The translations under genes and the position numbers were made by a program. A DNA stretch of 64,000 nt from the NCBI RefSeq assembly GCF_003610195.1, contig NZ_RAPO01000001.1:558001-622000 (forward strand), in the 5' to 3' direction. This document shows, piece by piece, positions 33,703 through 41,901 of the stretch; within the stretch, counting starts at the first letter, position 1, and each line of letters begins with the position of its first letter. The notes under the pieces were generated by a model, which saw only the letters and a program-made list of their open reading frames with translations, had not been told where the DNA came from and made no database searches. Source of the DNA: Halopiger aswanensis (GTDB lineage Archaea; Halobacteriota; Halobacteria; Halobacteriales; Natrialbaceae).

Positions 33703-36700
33703 GTAGCGAGGATCCGGCGAGTCACGTCGACGACGTCGAAACCGAGCGGCGATCGACACCGGTCGAGCGACTGCCGTCGGTGCCCGAGGTAACCGATCCG
33801 CGGCCGAGCACGCCGCTGACCGAGCAGTTCGAGACCGGGACGGCGAACGATCCCGACGTGAGATCGGCCGGTACCGATCCCACTGCGCTGGACGCGGCCG
33901 ACGCGTCCGACGACGGGGACTCGACGACGCTCGAGATCGACGGGACGCCGGTCACGGTCCCGCCTGGATCGACGATTATCGACGCCATCGAAGCAGCGGA
34001 GCCGGCCGACGAAATCGCCGCACTCTGCTACTACGATCGGGATACCGAGCAGGCCGACGCGATCGGGCCCCGCGGCGAGTGCCGGACCTGTACCGTCCAC
34101 ACCGAGGGACACGGGCTCGTGCCGGCCTGCTCGTTCCCGGCCGAGGACGGGCTCACGGTCCGGACCGATCAGGACGATGCGGCCGAAGCGCGGGAGGTCA
34201 ATCTGGACCTCCAGCTATCCGACCACAACCTCCGCTGTACGACCTGCGGGCAGAACGGCCGCTGCGAACTGCAGGACACCTCGATCGAGCAGGGCGTCGA
34301 GGAGCCCCGCTGGGGCGTCTTCGAGGACCGCGACGAGTACGAACCGCTGGACGATACCTCGCCGGCCATCCAGATCGACCGCAACAAGTGCATCCTCTGT
34401 AACCGCTGCGTCGAGGCCTGCAACGACGTGCAGGTCGAGGGCGTCCTCCGCATGGAGGGCAACGGCCAGGACACTCGCATCGCCTTCCAGAACGGCGAGG
34501 AAACCTTCGACGAGTCCACCTGCGTCTCCTGCGGCCACTGTGCGACCGTCTGTCCGACCGGCGCCCTCGTCGAGCAGGGGCTGACCGACATCGCGACGAT
34601 CCCGCTCCCCGGCTTCACCCAAGAAAATTCGATCGGGAAGGTACTCGAGAGCCCGAAAGCCGAGACGGCCGACGTGACGGAAGCGCCGAACCGCGACCTG
34701 CCGTACGACACGGGCGGAAGAACGGGTGCCACGGCCGCGACCGAAGACGAGGACCTGTCCGGCGTCGCCCGCTACATGTCCGTCGCGAGGGCTCGAGCCG
34801 GAAACGCCAAGCGCCACGCGAGCGACACCGTTCGGCGGGCCGGCGACCGCGCGCTCGAGGAGTTCGAACACGTCTCCGAGGAAATCGCCAGCGAGGCGAT
34901 GCCGGTCGGTCGCCTGTTCGACGTCGCGACGACGATCGGCGATGTCCGTCTCTCGCGGGTCACGAAGGCCGAGACGACCTGCAACTACTGCGCCGTCGGC
35001 TGTCGGTTCGAACTCTACGGGAAGGACGGCGAGGTCGTCGGTGTCCGGCCCGTCGAGCCAGATTCGGCGCCGGCGAACGACTTCTCGACCTGCGTCAAAG
35101 GCAAGTTCGGCTACGACTACGTCGACGCCGACGACCGCCTCGAGACGCCCCTGATCCGCAAGGACGACGCACCGGACGGCCCGGTTGGTCGCGACGGGTT
35201 CCGCGAAGCGTCGTGGGAAGAAGCGCTCGAGCGGGTCTACGAGGGGCTCTCCGCAATCAAGGACGAACACGGCCCCGAATCCCTCTCGGTCATCTCCTCC
35301 TCGAAGACGACCAACGAGGAGAACTTCCTCAACCAGAAGTTCGCCCGGCAGGTGCTGGGCACGCCCCACGTCGACAACTGCGCGCGGCTCTGTCACTCTT
35401 CGACGGTGGCCGCGCTGAAACAGACCGTCGGCTACGGCGCGATGACCAACCGAATCAACGAGGACGTCGGGAAGACCGACTGCTACCTCGTCACCGGCTC
35501 CAATACGACCGAATCCCATCCCGTCCTCGCGACCCGCATCAAGCAGAACGTCCGCGACGGCGCGGACCTGATCGTCTTCGACCCGCGCGAGATCGGCCTG
35601 GCCGAGCACGCCGACCAGTACGTCCGGACGACGCCCGGCGAGGACGTCGCCTGGATCAACGGAATGATTCGGTACATCGTCGAGAACGACCTCCACGACG
35701 AGGAATTCGTCGAGAAGCGAACGAAACATTTCGACAACTTAAAAGAGAAAGTCGAGCCGTTCACGCCCGAGCAGGTCGAGGAGCTGACGGCCGTTCCCGC
35801 CGAGGAACTGACGAAAGCCGCCGAGACGATCGCCACCGCGGACACCTGCATCTTCGGCTGGGCGATGGGGCTGACCCAGCACACCACAGGGACGCGCAAC
35901 GTGCTGGCCATCGCCGATCTCGCGCTGGTGACCGGCAACCTCGGCAAACCCCGCGCCGGTCTCTCGCCGTTCCGCGGCCAGAACAACGTCCAGGGCGGCG
36001 GGGGCGACATGGGTCCGGCGCCGCACAACCTGCCGGGCTACCAGGATCTGGGCGACGAGGACGTGCTCGACAAATTCAAAGCGGAGTGGGGCGAGCGCCC
36101 GCCGAACGACGTCGGGCTCCGGCTCCCCGAACAGTTCCACGCCATCACCGACGGCGACCTTCGCGGCACCTTCATCATGGGCGAGAACCCCGTCCTCTCG
36201 GAGCCCGACATCGACAACGCCCGGCGGGCGCTCGAGGAACTCGAGTTTCTCGCGGTTCAGGACATCTTCCTGACCGAGTCGGCCGAGTACGCCGACGTCG
36301 TCCTGCCGGCCGCCTCCGCCGCCGAGAAGTCGGGAACCTTCACCAACACGGAGCGGCGCATCCAGCGGGTCCGGCCCGCGGTCGAGCCGCCGGGCGAGGC
36401 GAAGGCCGACCGAAAGATCCTCGAGCAACTCGCCCGCCGGTTCGGTTACGACTGGGACTACGACGGCCCGGCCGACGTGATGGAGGAGATCAACCAGCTA
36501 GTGCCGATCTACGGCGGCGTCACCTACGAGCGCCTCGAAGAGCAAACGAAGGGGATCCAGTGGCCCTGCTTCGACGCGGACGATCCCGGCACGCCGTACC
36601 TCTACGAGGACGAGTTCAATTTCGAGGACGGGAAGGCGCGGTTCGTCCCCGCAGACTACGCGAATCCGCCGGAGATGCCCGACGAGGAGTACCCGCTCAC

Positions 36701-37142
36701 CCTCTCTTCGGGTCGCGTGCTCTACCACTGGCACACGGGCACGATGACCCGCCGCGTCGGGACGCTGATGAACCACGTCCCCGAGAGCTTCGTGACGATC
36801 CACCCCGAGATGGCCGAGCCGTTGGGTATCGAGGATCAGGAGTACGTCCGCGTCCAGTCCCGCCAGGGGGAGATCGTCGTGAAGGCGAACGTCGAGGGGA
36901 CGTCCGATCCCGGCGTCGTCTTCATCCCGATGCACTTCCCGCAGGGCGCGATCAACGAACTCACCGAGCACGAACTCGACCCGACATCGTTCATCCCGCA
37001 GTACAAGGTGACGAGCGTCCGCGTCACGCCGCTGGACGTTCCGCCCGAGGAGGCGGCCAACGTGGTTTCGCCGACGCCGGGCCAACTCGAGGGCCAGGGT
37101 GGCGACCCCGAAGACGTCGGCGGACGGCAGGCCGACGACTGA
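33699..37142 (+). CDS. fdhA: Formate dehydrogenase-type molybdopterin oxidoreductase, catalytic subunit
   Basis: This 1147-residue protein starts at the ATG overlapping the preceding stop. After an acidic disordered lead of about 80 residues come a 2Fe-2S domain (ECRTCTVH, CTTCGQNGRCELQ), a ferredoxin-like pair of 4Fe-4S sites (CILCNRCVEAC and CVSCGHCATVCP), an unusual linker of about 100 residues, and the Mo/W-bisMGD domain. That domain has TTCNYCAVGC as cluster motif and CARLCHSST, where Cys sits at the metal-ligand position filled by Sec in some enzymes. It likely oxidises formate to CO2 or runs in reverse; the NuoF-like partner suggests NAD as acceptor. Confidence 0.9.
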   Translation: MSSEDPASHVDDVETERRSTPVERLPSVPEVTDPRPSTPLTEQFETGTANDPDVRSAGTDPTALDAADASDDGDSTTLEIDGTPVTVPPGSTIIDAIEAAEPADEIAALCYYDRDTEQADAIGPRGECRTCTVHTEGHGLVPACSFPAEDGLTVRTDQDDAAEAREVNLDLQLSDHNLRCTTCGQNGRCELQDTSIEQGVEEPRWGVFEDRDEYEPLDDTSPAIQIDRNKCILCNRCVEACNDVQVEGVLRMEGNGQDTRIAFQNGEETFDESTCVSCGHCATVCPTGALVEQGLTDIATIPLPGFTQENSIGKVLESPKAETADVTEAPNRDLPYDTGGRTGATAATEDEDLSGVARYMSVARARAGNAKRHASDTVRRAGDRALEEFEHVSEEIASEAMPVGRLFDVATTIGDVRLSRVTKAETTCNYCAVGCRFELYGKDGEVVGVRPVEPDSAPANDFSTCVKGKFGYDYVDADDRLETPLIRKDDAPDGPVGRDGFREASWEEALERVYEGLSAIKDEHGPESLSVISSSKTTNEENFLNQKFARQVLGTPHVDNCARLCHSSTVAALKQTVGYGAMTNRINEDVGKTDCYLVTGSNTTESHPVLATRIKQNVRDGADLIVFDPREIGLAEHADQYVRTTPGEDVAWINGMIRYIVENDLHDEEFVEKRTKHFDNLKEKVEPFTPEQVEELTAVPAEELTKAAETIATADTCIFGWAMGLTQHTTGTRNVLAIADLALVTGNLGKPRAGLSPFRGQNNVQGGGGDMGPAPHNLPGYQDLGDEDVLDKFKAEWGERPPNDVGLRLPEQFHAITDGDLRGTFIMGENPVLSEPDIDNARRALEELEFLAVQDIFLTESAEYADVVLPAASAAEKSGTFTNTERRIQRVRPAVEPPGEAKADRKILEQLARRFGYDWDYDGPADVMEEINQLVPIYGGVTYERLEEQTKGIQWPCFDADDPGTPYLYEDEFNFEDGKARFVPADYANPPEMPDEEYPLTLSSGRVLYHWHTGTMTRRVGTLMNHVPESFVTIHPEMAEPLGIEDQEYVRVQSRQGEIVVKANVEGTSDPGVVFIPMHFPQGAINELTEHELDPTSFIPQYKVTSVRVTPLDVPPEEAANVVSPTPGQLEGQGGDPEDVGGRQADD

Positions 37143-37418
37143 TCGATCGGAGGATGCCCGTGTGCGTCGGCTTGGGTTCAGTCGAAAGCTCCACCTCGAA
37201 TCCGCTTCCTAGTCGATTTCACTGGCGCTGTCCGTCGGCGGATTCGGTTGCCCAGACGTGGTAACAGCGGACCGGATACCGGCCTCGAGGAAGTCGAGAT
37301 GACCGATACTCTCGTGACGACGCTCGGCGAGCAACTCAACAACGTCACCGAGGCGATCGAAGCCCAGTCGCTGGCGTCCAGTCCCTGATCAACCGCCGAC
37401 TCGATCGGACCCGAACAA
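37143..37418. other. Gene-free gap with possible decayed coding pieces
   Basis: This 276-base gap holds no intact gene. On the minus strand one frame reads RCYHVWATESADGQRQ, an in-frame stop, then NRLGSGFEVELSTEPKPTH, resembling a broken protein. On the + strand a 29-codon frame (ATG at 37298) reads MTDTLVTTLGEQLNNVTEAI and then stops. GC is lower than the neighbours. Confidence 0.35.
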
Positions 37419-37619
37419 TCAGTAGCCGCCCGAATCCTCGAAACACCGCCCGCAGCGCTCGAGTTCGGCTTCGACCGCTTGCTCGATTTCTGCTTCCGAG
37501 GTTTCCCGAATGCGCTCCGTCGGCACGTGGCGCAACGCGCCGCAGTCGGCCGGTTGGTTTCGCGTGCTGCGCGCAGGCTTGTGAGCCGTCTTCGTCGATT
37601 CGTTGAGAACGATTCGCAT
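37419..37619 (-). CDS. Small cysteine-containing haloarchaeal protein
   Basis: This 66-residue protein reads MRIVLNESTKTAHKPAR, a central DCGALRHVP and a C-terminal ELERCGRCFEDSG. The C-GAL and CGRCF elements could bind a metal, and small proteins with this pattern recur in haloarchaea. A TATA element (CCATTATACCA on the minus strand, 37641-37650) is 22-31 bases upstream, strongly supporting this start. Function unknown. Confidence 0.68.
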   Translation of the reverse strand: MRIVLNESTKTAHKPARSTRNQPADCGALRHVPTERIRETSEAEIEQAVEAELERCGRCFEDSGGY

Positions 37620-37640
37620 GTGTGACTCACCGCCGGACGG

Positions 37641-37650
37641 TGGTATAATG
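37641..37650 (-). promoter_or_regulatory. TATA box for the small cysteine protein gene
   Basis: CATTATACCA on the minus strand lies 22-31 bases before the ATG at 37619, ideal spacing for leaderless transcription. Confidence 0.6.
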
Positions 37651-37774
37651 GATTTCCGTGGTAGTGCCGTACAGGCGCCCTGGATAGTCGATTTTGATTT
37701 GATGACCCGTTGTCGAGAGCGGCGGTGATCCGTAGAGATAAGCCATTTGTATTATCCGGTAGTATTCCTCACCG

Positions 37775-38455
37775 ATGGCATTCAGCGACCGACTACTCGA
37801 GGAGGGCGAACAGCTCTGGGCGGCTCAGAAGGACCACCCGTTCGTGCGGGAACTCGCGGCGGGCACGCTCGAGGAGGACGCGTTCCTCCACTGGGTGCGC
37901 CAGGACTATCGCTACTTGCTGGACTACGCTCGCGTGTTCGCGATCGCCGGGACGAAGGCTCGCGACGAGGAGACGATGACCCACCTGCTGGGCGTCGCCC
38001 ACGAGATCCTCGACTTCGAGATGGACCTCCACCGCGAGTTCGCCGCCGACTACGGTATCGACCTCGCCGATCTCGAGGCCGTCGAGAAGGCGCCCACCTG
38101 CGTCGCTTACACGAACTTCCTCGTCCGAACGGCTCACGAGGGATCGCTCGCTGAGATCGCGGCGGCGATCTACCCCTGCGGCCAGGGCTATCTCGACATC
38201 GCCGAACACATGGCCGAGATCGCGACCGACGGAGAGAATCCCTACCAGCCGTTCATCGAGAAGTACACCAGCGACGAGTTCCGCGAGGCCGTCGACTGGA
38301 TGCGGACGTTCGTCGACCGCTGCGGCGAGCGCTACCCCGGCGAGCACGACGCCATGCGCGAGGCGTTCCGCACGAGCGCCAAACTCGAGCACCAGTTCTG
38401 GGAGATGGCCTACACGCAGGAAGGGTGGGAGACGGCGACGGCGATCGACGTCTAA
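37775..38455 (+). CDS. tenA: TenA/thiaminase II family protein
   Basis: This 226-residue protein belongs to the TenA family, which hydrolyses amino-aminomethyl-methylpyrimidine (or thiamine) in thiamine salvage. Markers are LWAAQKDHPFVRELAAGTL near the start, WVRQDYRYLLDYARVFAIAG, LGVAHEILDFEMDLHREF, the catalytic Cys region AIYPCGQGYLDIAE and a C-terminal SAKLEHQFWEMAY. Length is normal. GTATTATCC about 25 bases upstream is a likely TATA box. No thiamine genes adjoin it and no TPP riboswitch is seen. Confidence 0.93.
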   Translation: MAFSDRLLEEGEQLWAAQKDHPFVRELAAGTLEEDAFLHWVRQDYRYLLDYARVFAIAGTKARDEETMTHLLGVAHEILDFEMDLHREFAADYGIDLADLEAVEKAPTCVAYTNFLVRTAHEGSLAEIAAAIYPCGQGYLDIAEHMAEIATDGENPYQPFIEKYTSDEFREAVDWMRTFVDRCGERYPGEHDAMREAFRTSAKLEHQFWEMAYTQEGWETATAIDV

Positions 38456-38491
38456 CCCGCTGCGATCGGTCGCCGTCGAACCGAACGGCCG

Positions 38492-39466
38492 CTAGTCGTG
38501 ACCCGACACCGGCACCGGTTCGTACGGCTCCTCGAGGTAGGCGATATCCGACGCCGACAGCGAGATCTCGAGCGCCTCGACGGCCTGCTCTAAGTGCTCG
38601 ACGCTCGTGGTGCCGACGATCGGCGCGTCGACCCAGTCCTTGTGGAGCAACCACGAGAGGGCGATCTGGGCCATCGTGACGCCCTTCTCGGCGGCCAGTT
38701 CCGCCACGCGCTCGTTGATCTCTTGGCCGCCGCCCTCGCGGTAGGGGTGGTCGTACAGGTGCTCTTCCGTCTCGCCGCGCGTCGTCGCGTCGATCTCCTC
38801 GTGGGGCCGCGTGAGATACCCCCGCGCCAGCGGCGACCACGGCATGACGCCGACGTTTTCCTTCTCGCACAGCGGGAGCATCTCCCGTTCCTCCTCGCGA
38901 TAGACGAGGTTGTAGTGGTTCTGCATCGTCGCGAACCGCTCGAGGCCGAGCCGGTCGCTCGCGTGCAGCGACTCGGCGAACTGGTGTGCCCACATCGACG
39001 AGGCGCCGACGTAGCGCACCTGCCCGCGGCGGACGGCGTCGTCCAACGCCTGCAGCGTCGTCTCGATCGGCGTGTCGTCGTCCCAGCGGTGGATCTGGTA
39101 GAGGTCGACGGTGTCCATCCCCAGTCGATCGAGGCTCGCCTCGAGTTCCTGTTCGATGGCCTTCCGCGAGAGTCCGCCCGAGTTCGGGTCGTCCTCGCGC
39201 ATCTGGAAGTACCCCTTCGTCGCGACGACGGACTCCTCGCGGTAGCCCTCGAGGGCCTCGCCGAGGATCCGCTCGGACTCGCCCGTCGAGTACATGTTCG
39301 CGGTGTCGAAGAAGTTGATCCCGAGGTCGATCGCCCGGTCGATGATCTCCGTGCTCTCCTCGTCGTCTAAGACCCACTCGCGCCAGTCGGGATCGCCGAA
39401 ACTCATGCAGCCCAGGCAGATCCTGCTGACTTCCATGCCGGTGTCGCCGAGGGTCGTGTACTCCAT
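38492..39466 (-). CDS. Aldo/keto reductase
   Basis: This 324-residue protein is an NADPH-dependent aldo/keto reductase of the voltage-channel beta-subunit-like branch. The catalytic tetrad is visible: Asp and Tyr in FFDTANMYSTGESERILG, Lys in VVATKGYF and His in LYQIHRWDDDT. The TIM-barrel end shows ALSWLLHKDWVDAPIVGT and the cofactor-contact TTSVEHLEQ. It reduces carbonyls of unknown identity. It stands alone, with the terminator of the preceding operon just upstream. Confidence 0.92.
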   Translation of the reverse strand: MEYTTLGDTGMEVSRICLGCMSFGDPDWREWVLDDEESTEIIDRAIDLGINFFDTANMYSTGESERILGEALEGYREESVVATKGYFQMREDDPNSGGLSRKAIEQELEASLDRLGMDTVDLYQIHRWDDDTPIETTLQALDDAVRRGQVRYVGASSMWAHQFAESLHASDRLGLERFATMQNHYNLVYREEEREMLPLCEKENVGVMPWSPLARGYLTRPHEEIDATTRGETEEHLYDHPYREGGGQEINERVAELAAEKGVTMAQIALSWLLHKDWVDAPIVGTTSVEHLEQAVEALEISLSASDIAYLEEPYEPVPVSGHD

Positions 39467-39489
39467 GCACGGGCGTACGCGGGCCGGCG

Positions 39490-39495
39490 AAAAAA
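39490..39495 (-). terminator. Oligo-T terminator after the five-gene MinD/TrkA-C operon
   Basis: On the minus strand a TTTTTT run lies about 95 bases past the stop of the last operon gene and 24 bases before the aldo/keto reductase start. It follows a GC-rich CCCCCTC tract. This is the likely end of the operon transcript, although it is also close enough to the next start to contribute to its promoter. Confidence 0.45.
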
Positions 39496-39587
39496 GAGGG
39501 GGCGATTCACGACACGCACGAATCGACGACGCGATCCCGGCTCGCGCCGCCCCCGTCTCTCGTCTCTCCTCCGGATCGAGAACGTAG

Positions 39588-40271
39588 TCACGACGTCTCG
39601 CTCGCGCGCTCGAGTCGATCGGCGACTGCCCGGTAGGCGTCGACCGCCTGCGCGTCCGGTCGGTGGTCGCGAACGGGTCGCCATCGTGCCTGTGCGTCGG
39701 CGACCGCAGTCTGCGCAGCGACGAGCGTCACGTCGACGCCGAGCCGCCGGCCGAGCCGGTCGGCGAGGTCGGCGTGGGTACCGCGGTCCGCTTTGTTGAG
39801 AACCGCCGCCCCGAGCGGTGTCTCCAGCGAAGCCACGAGGTCGCTGGTCCGGACTGCATCGACCAGCGCCGCTCGCGAGGGCGTCGTCACGAGCACCGCG
39901 AGGTCGGCACACCGCAGTTCGATACCGACGTCGCGCGCGAGCCCCGCGGGACAGTCGACGACGACGTGCCCCCGCCGTCGTTCGAGCCGGTCGAGTACCG
40001 ACGGGAGTGACTCGAGCGTCGACGCGCGGGCCCCCGAGAGCGTTCGGCCACAGGGGAGAACCGAGACGGAGCCGGCGTCCGCGACCGCCTCGAGCGGATC
40101 CGCGTGGCCGGCGAGCACGTCGTGGAGATCCGGGCCCGCATCGGCTCCGGACGGAAGATCCGGGACCGCGAGGTCGCCGTCGACGACGACGGCGTCGAGT
40201 TCGCGGCCGAGGTTCCACGCCGTCGTCGACTTGCCGACGCCGCCCTTCCCGCCGGCGACGGCGACGATCAT
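39588..40271 (-). CDS. MinD/ParA-family P-loop ATPase (last gene of five-gene operon)
   Basis: This 227-residue protein has the deviant Walker A motif GGKGGVGKSTTAWNLG at residues 7-22, the switch/Walker B region HVVVDCPAGL, and GAAVLNKADRG as a base-specificity-like loop. MinD/ParA ATPases dimerise on ATP and often sit on membranes or bind partner proteins for positioning. Its C-terminus lacks an obvious membrane-targeting helix. It overlaps the small gene upstream by four bases and is the second MinD-like ATPase of this operon, the first being fused to a RecA-like domain. Confidence 0.85.
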   Translation of the reverse strand: MIVAVAGGKGGVGKSTTAWNLGRELDAVVVDGDLAVPDLPSGADAGPDLHDVLAGHADPLEAVADAGSVSVLPCGRTLSGARASTLESLPSVLDRLERRRGHVVVDCPAGLARDVGIELRCADLAVLVTTPSRAALVDAVRTSDLVASLETPLGAAVLNKADRGTHADLADRLGRRLGVDVTLVAAQTAVADAQARWRPVRDHRPDAQAVDAYRAVADRLERASETS

Positions 40272-40675
40272 GGTGTCCGTTCGTCGCCGTCGTACGCCCG
40301 TTCACGCTCGCGCTCGAGACCCAGCACCGCGCTCGTCGGCCGCCAGTCCTCGAGTTCGGCGAGCGTGATGTCCGCCGAGGGCCCCACCGCGTCGGCTTCA
40401 CAGCGCTCGCTCGAGACGACCTCGACGAGCGGCTCCGTCGGCGGCGCCGGACTCGCAACACCGATCCCGCGGCGACGGTTCGGTCGGATCGTCCCGCTCC
40501 AACAGTCCCCGTCCCAGCGCGGATCGGGGACGCCGTTACGCTGCGGGAGCCAGAGAGGACCCTCGAGCCGGCAGCGGAGCCGAACGCGCTGGGGTGTCTC
40601 ACGCGTGTTCGCGACGACGATTTGGACGCGCGTGATCCCATCGCTCCGCTCGCTGCTCGCGTCGATCGTTACCAC
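40268..40675 (-). CDS. Small protein of unknown function in the MinD/TrkA-C operon
   Basis: This 135-residue protein starts MVTIDASSERSDGITRVQIVV and shows an immunoglobulin-like beta pattern: VVANTRETPQRVRLRCRLEG, LWLPQRNGVPDP and a WSGTIRPNRRRGIG edge. It ends with an acidic tail. I do not recognise a domain. It overlaps the preceding gene by seven bases and the following gene by four, so it is made in step with them and is probably a partner of the two MinD-like ATPases or the membrane proteins. Confidence 0.8.
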   Translation of the reverse strand: MVTIDASSERSDGITRVQIVVANTRETPQRVRLRCRLEGPLWLPQRNGVPDPRWDGDCWSGTIRPNRRRGIGVASPAPPTEPLVEVVSSERCEADAVGPSADITLAELEDWRPTSAVLGLERERERAYDGDERTP

Positions 40676-41901
40676 GCTCTCTCACCCGTTTCCGATTCCA
40701 CGCTCGTTGCAGTATCGCCTGTCTCGGCCTCGAGCGCGGCCAACCCGGCCGGCGACGCGAGCAGCCAGCATTCGTCCCCTGCCTCGAGCGTCCGTCGATC
40801 CGGGGGTAGCGGCTGCCGATCGCCGTCGCGCTCGAGGACGAGCACCCGACCGGGGAGCCAGCCGACGAACTCGCCGACGAGCGGGTCGTCGGGTTCGACG
40901 GTTATCGTCGTGACCGTCTGGTCGGCCGTCCGAACCGCGGCGGCGAACTCGTAGCCGTCGGTCGTCTCGTCGGGATGGGCCACGAGTCGGTACCGTTCGT
41001 CGGCCGCGAGGTCGCGAGCGCGATCGGCATCGACGAGAACGGTGGCGACGGACCCGGTCGACGCTCGGAGCGTCCCTGTAGCGACGAGTCGCTCTCGATG
41101 CCGGTCCCACTGGCCTTCTCGCTCGCGTTCGTCAGCCGCCGTTCGCCCGTGTTCTTGCGGTTTCGAGGTCCAGATTTCGACCGGATCGCCGACGCTCGCG
41201 TCCGGCAGTGGGTCCGTCCGAATCGCAACGGCGACGGTCGACGGCGGCAGCAACGATCCGAGTCCGGGCTGGCGTTGCCCGACGCGAACCCGTTCGATGC
41301 TGCCGTCGGACGCCATCGTTACGGCCGCGTAATCGAGGTCGTAGTCGCGCTCGAGGTGGCGCTCGAGCCGATCCCGCCGCTCGGAGATCGACGAGTCGTG
41401 GGGCACCCGAACGGCTGTCCCGGCGAGTTCCTGTCGAACGGCGGGGTCGACCGCTCGGTAGCCGTCCGCGTCGTCGATCGTCTCGGGCAACTCGAGGGCG
41501 ACGGCGAGCCGAGCGGCCCGAACGACCGACGCGGGCTCGCCGTTCGCGTCGATTCGATCGATATCCAGCACCTGTCGAGCGATCCGGTCGCCGAATCGCC
41601 CGCCGGCGGTGCCAACGACACCGGCGACCGCAAACGTCGCGAGCAGATACCCCGCGCTCGCGGGGTGCTCGAGAGGGAGACCCTCGAACACCGTGCCCGT
41701 AGCGAAGACAGCGTACGAGAGGTAGCCGGCGACCGACGATAGCCCCAGGCCGACCGCGACGCCGGCGGGCGCTCCTCGAGTCGTCACCCGCCGGTAACCT
41801 GCCGCGAGAAGGCCGGCAACGACGGCCGACAGCAGCCCGAGTCCTACGATTCCGACCGACGCCTGTCGCAGCAACTCGGCGTAGACCGCGGCGTCGATCA
41901 T
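40669..41901 (-). CDS. Membrane protein with TrkA-C-like cytoplasmic domains (second copy)
   Basis: This 410-residue protein has about three membrane spans in the first 105 residues: QASVGIVGLGLLSAVVAGLL, GVAVGLGLSSVAGYLSYAVF and GYLLATFAVAGVVGTAGG. The rest is a cytoplasmic region with RCK/TrkA-C-like repeats: GSLLPPSTVAVAIRTDPLP and LVGEFVGWLPGRVLVLERDG, ending LEAGDECWLLASPAGL. There is no TrkA-N nucleotide-binding Rossmann motif. It is a diverged relative of the next upstream gene and overlaps it by four bases. Automatic annotation may call such proteins potassium transporters; a regulatory or sensor role is equally possible. Confidence 0.78.
   Translation of the reverse strand: MIDAAVYAELLRQASVGIVGLGLLSAVVAGLLAAGYRRVTTRGAPAGVAVGLGLSSVAGYLSYAVFATGTVFEGLPLEHPASAGYLLATFAVAGVVGTAGGRFGDRIARQVLDIDRIDANGEPASVVRAARLAVALELPETIDDADGYRAVDPAVRQELAGTAVRVPHDSSISERRDRLERHLERDYDLDYAAVTMASDGSIERVRVGQRQPGLGSLLPPSTVAVAIRTDPLPDASVGDPVEIWTSKPQEHGRTAADEREREGQWDRHRERLVATGTLRASTGSVATVLVDADRARDLAADERYRLVAHPDETTDGYEFAAAVRTADQTVTTITVEPDDPLVGEFVGWLPGRVLVLERDGDRQPLPPDRRTLEAGDECWLLASPAGLAALEAETGDTATSVESETGERAW

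Noticed and set aside
31687-33759. 690-residue minus-strand frame opposite the NuoF-like gene
   Set aside because: Shadow of the coding strand: Arg/Val-rich, no recognised motif, while the + strand has cluster motifs.
35360-35420. Selenocysteine codon in the formate dehydrogenase
   Set aside because: The metal-ligand position reads TGT (Cys), and no in-frame TGA is present.
35213-37264. 683-residue + frame inside fdhA
   Set aside because: Out-of-frame reading of the molybdopterin domain; composition is implausible.
37676-37774. TPP riboswitch upstream of tenA
   Set aside because: None of the conserved thi-box sequences is present; a TATA element at leaderless spacing explains the start.
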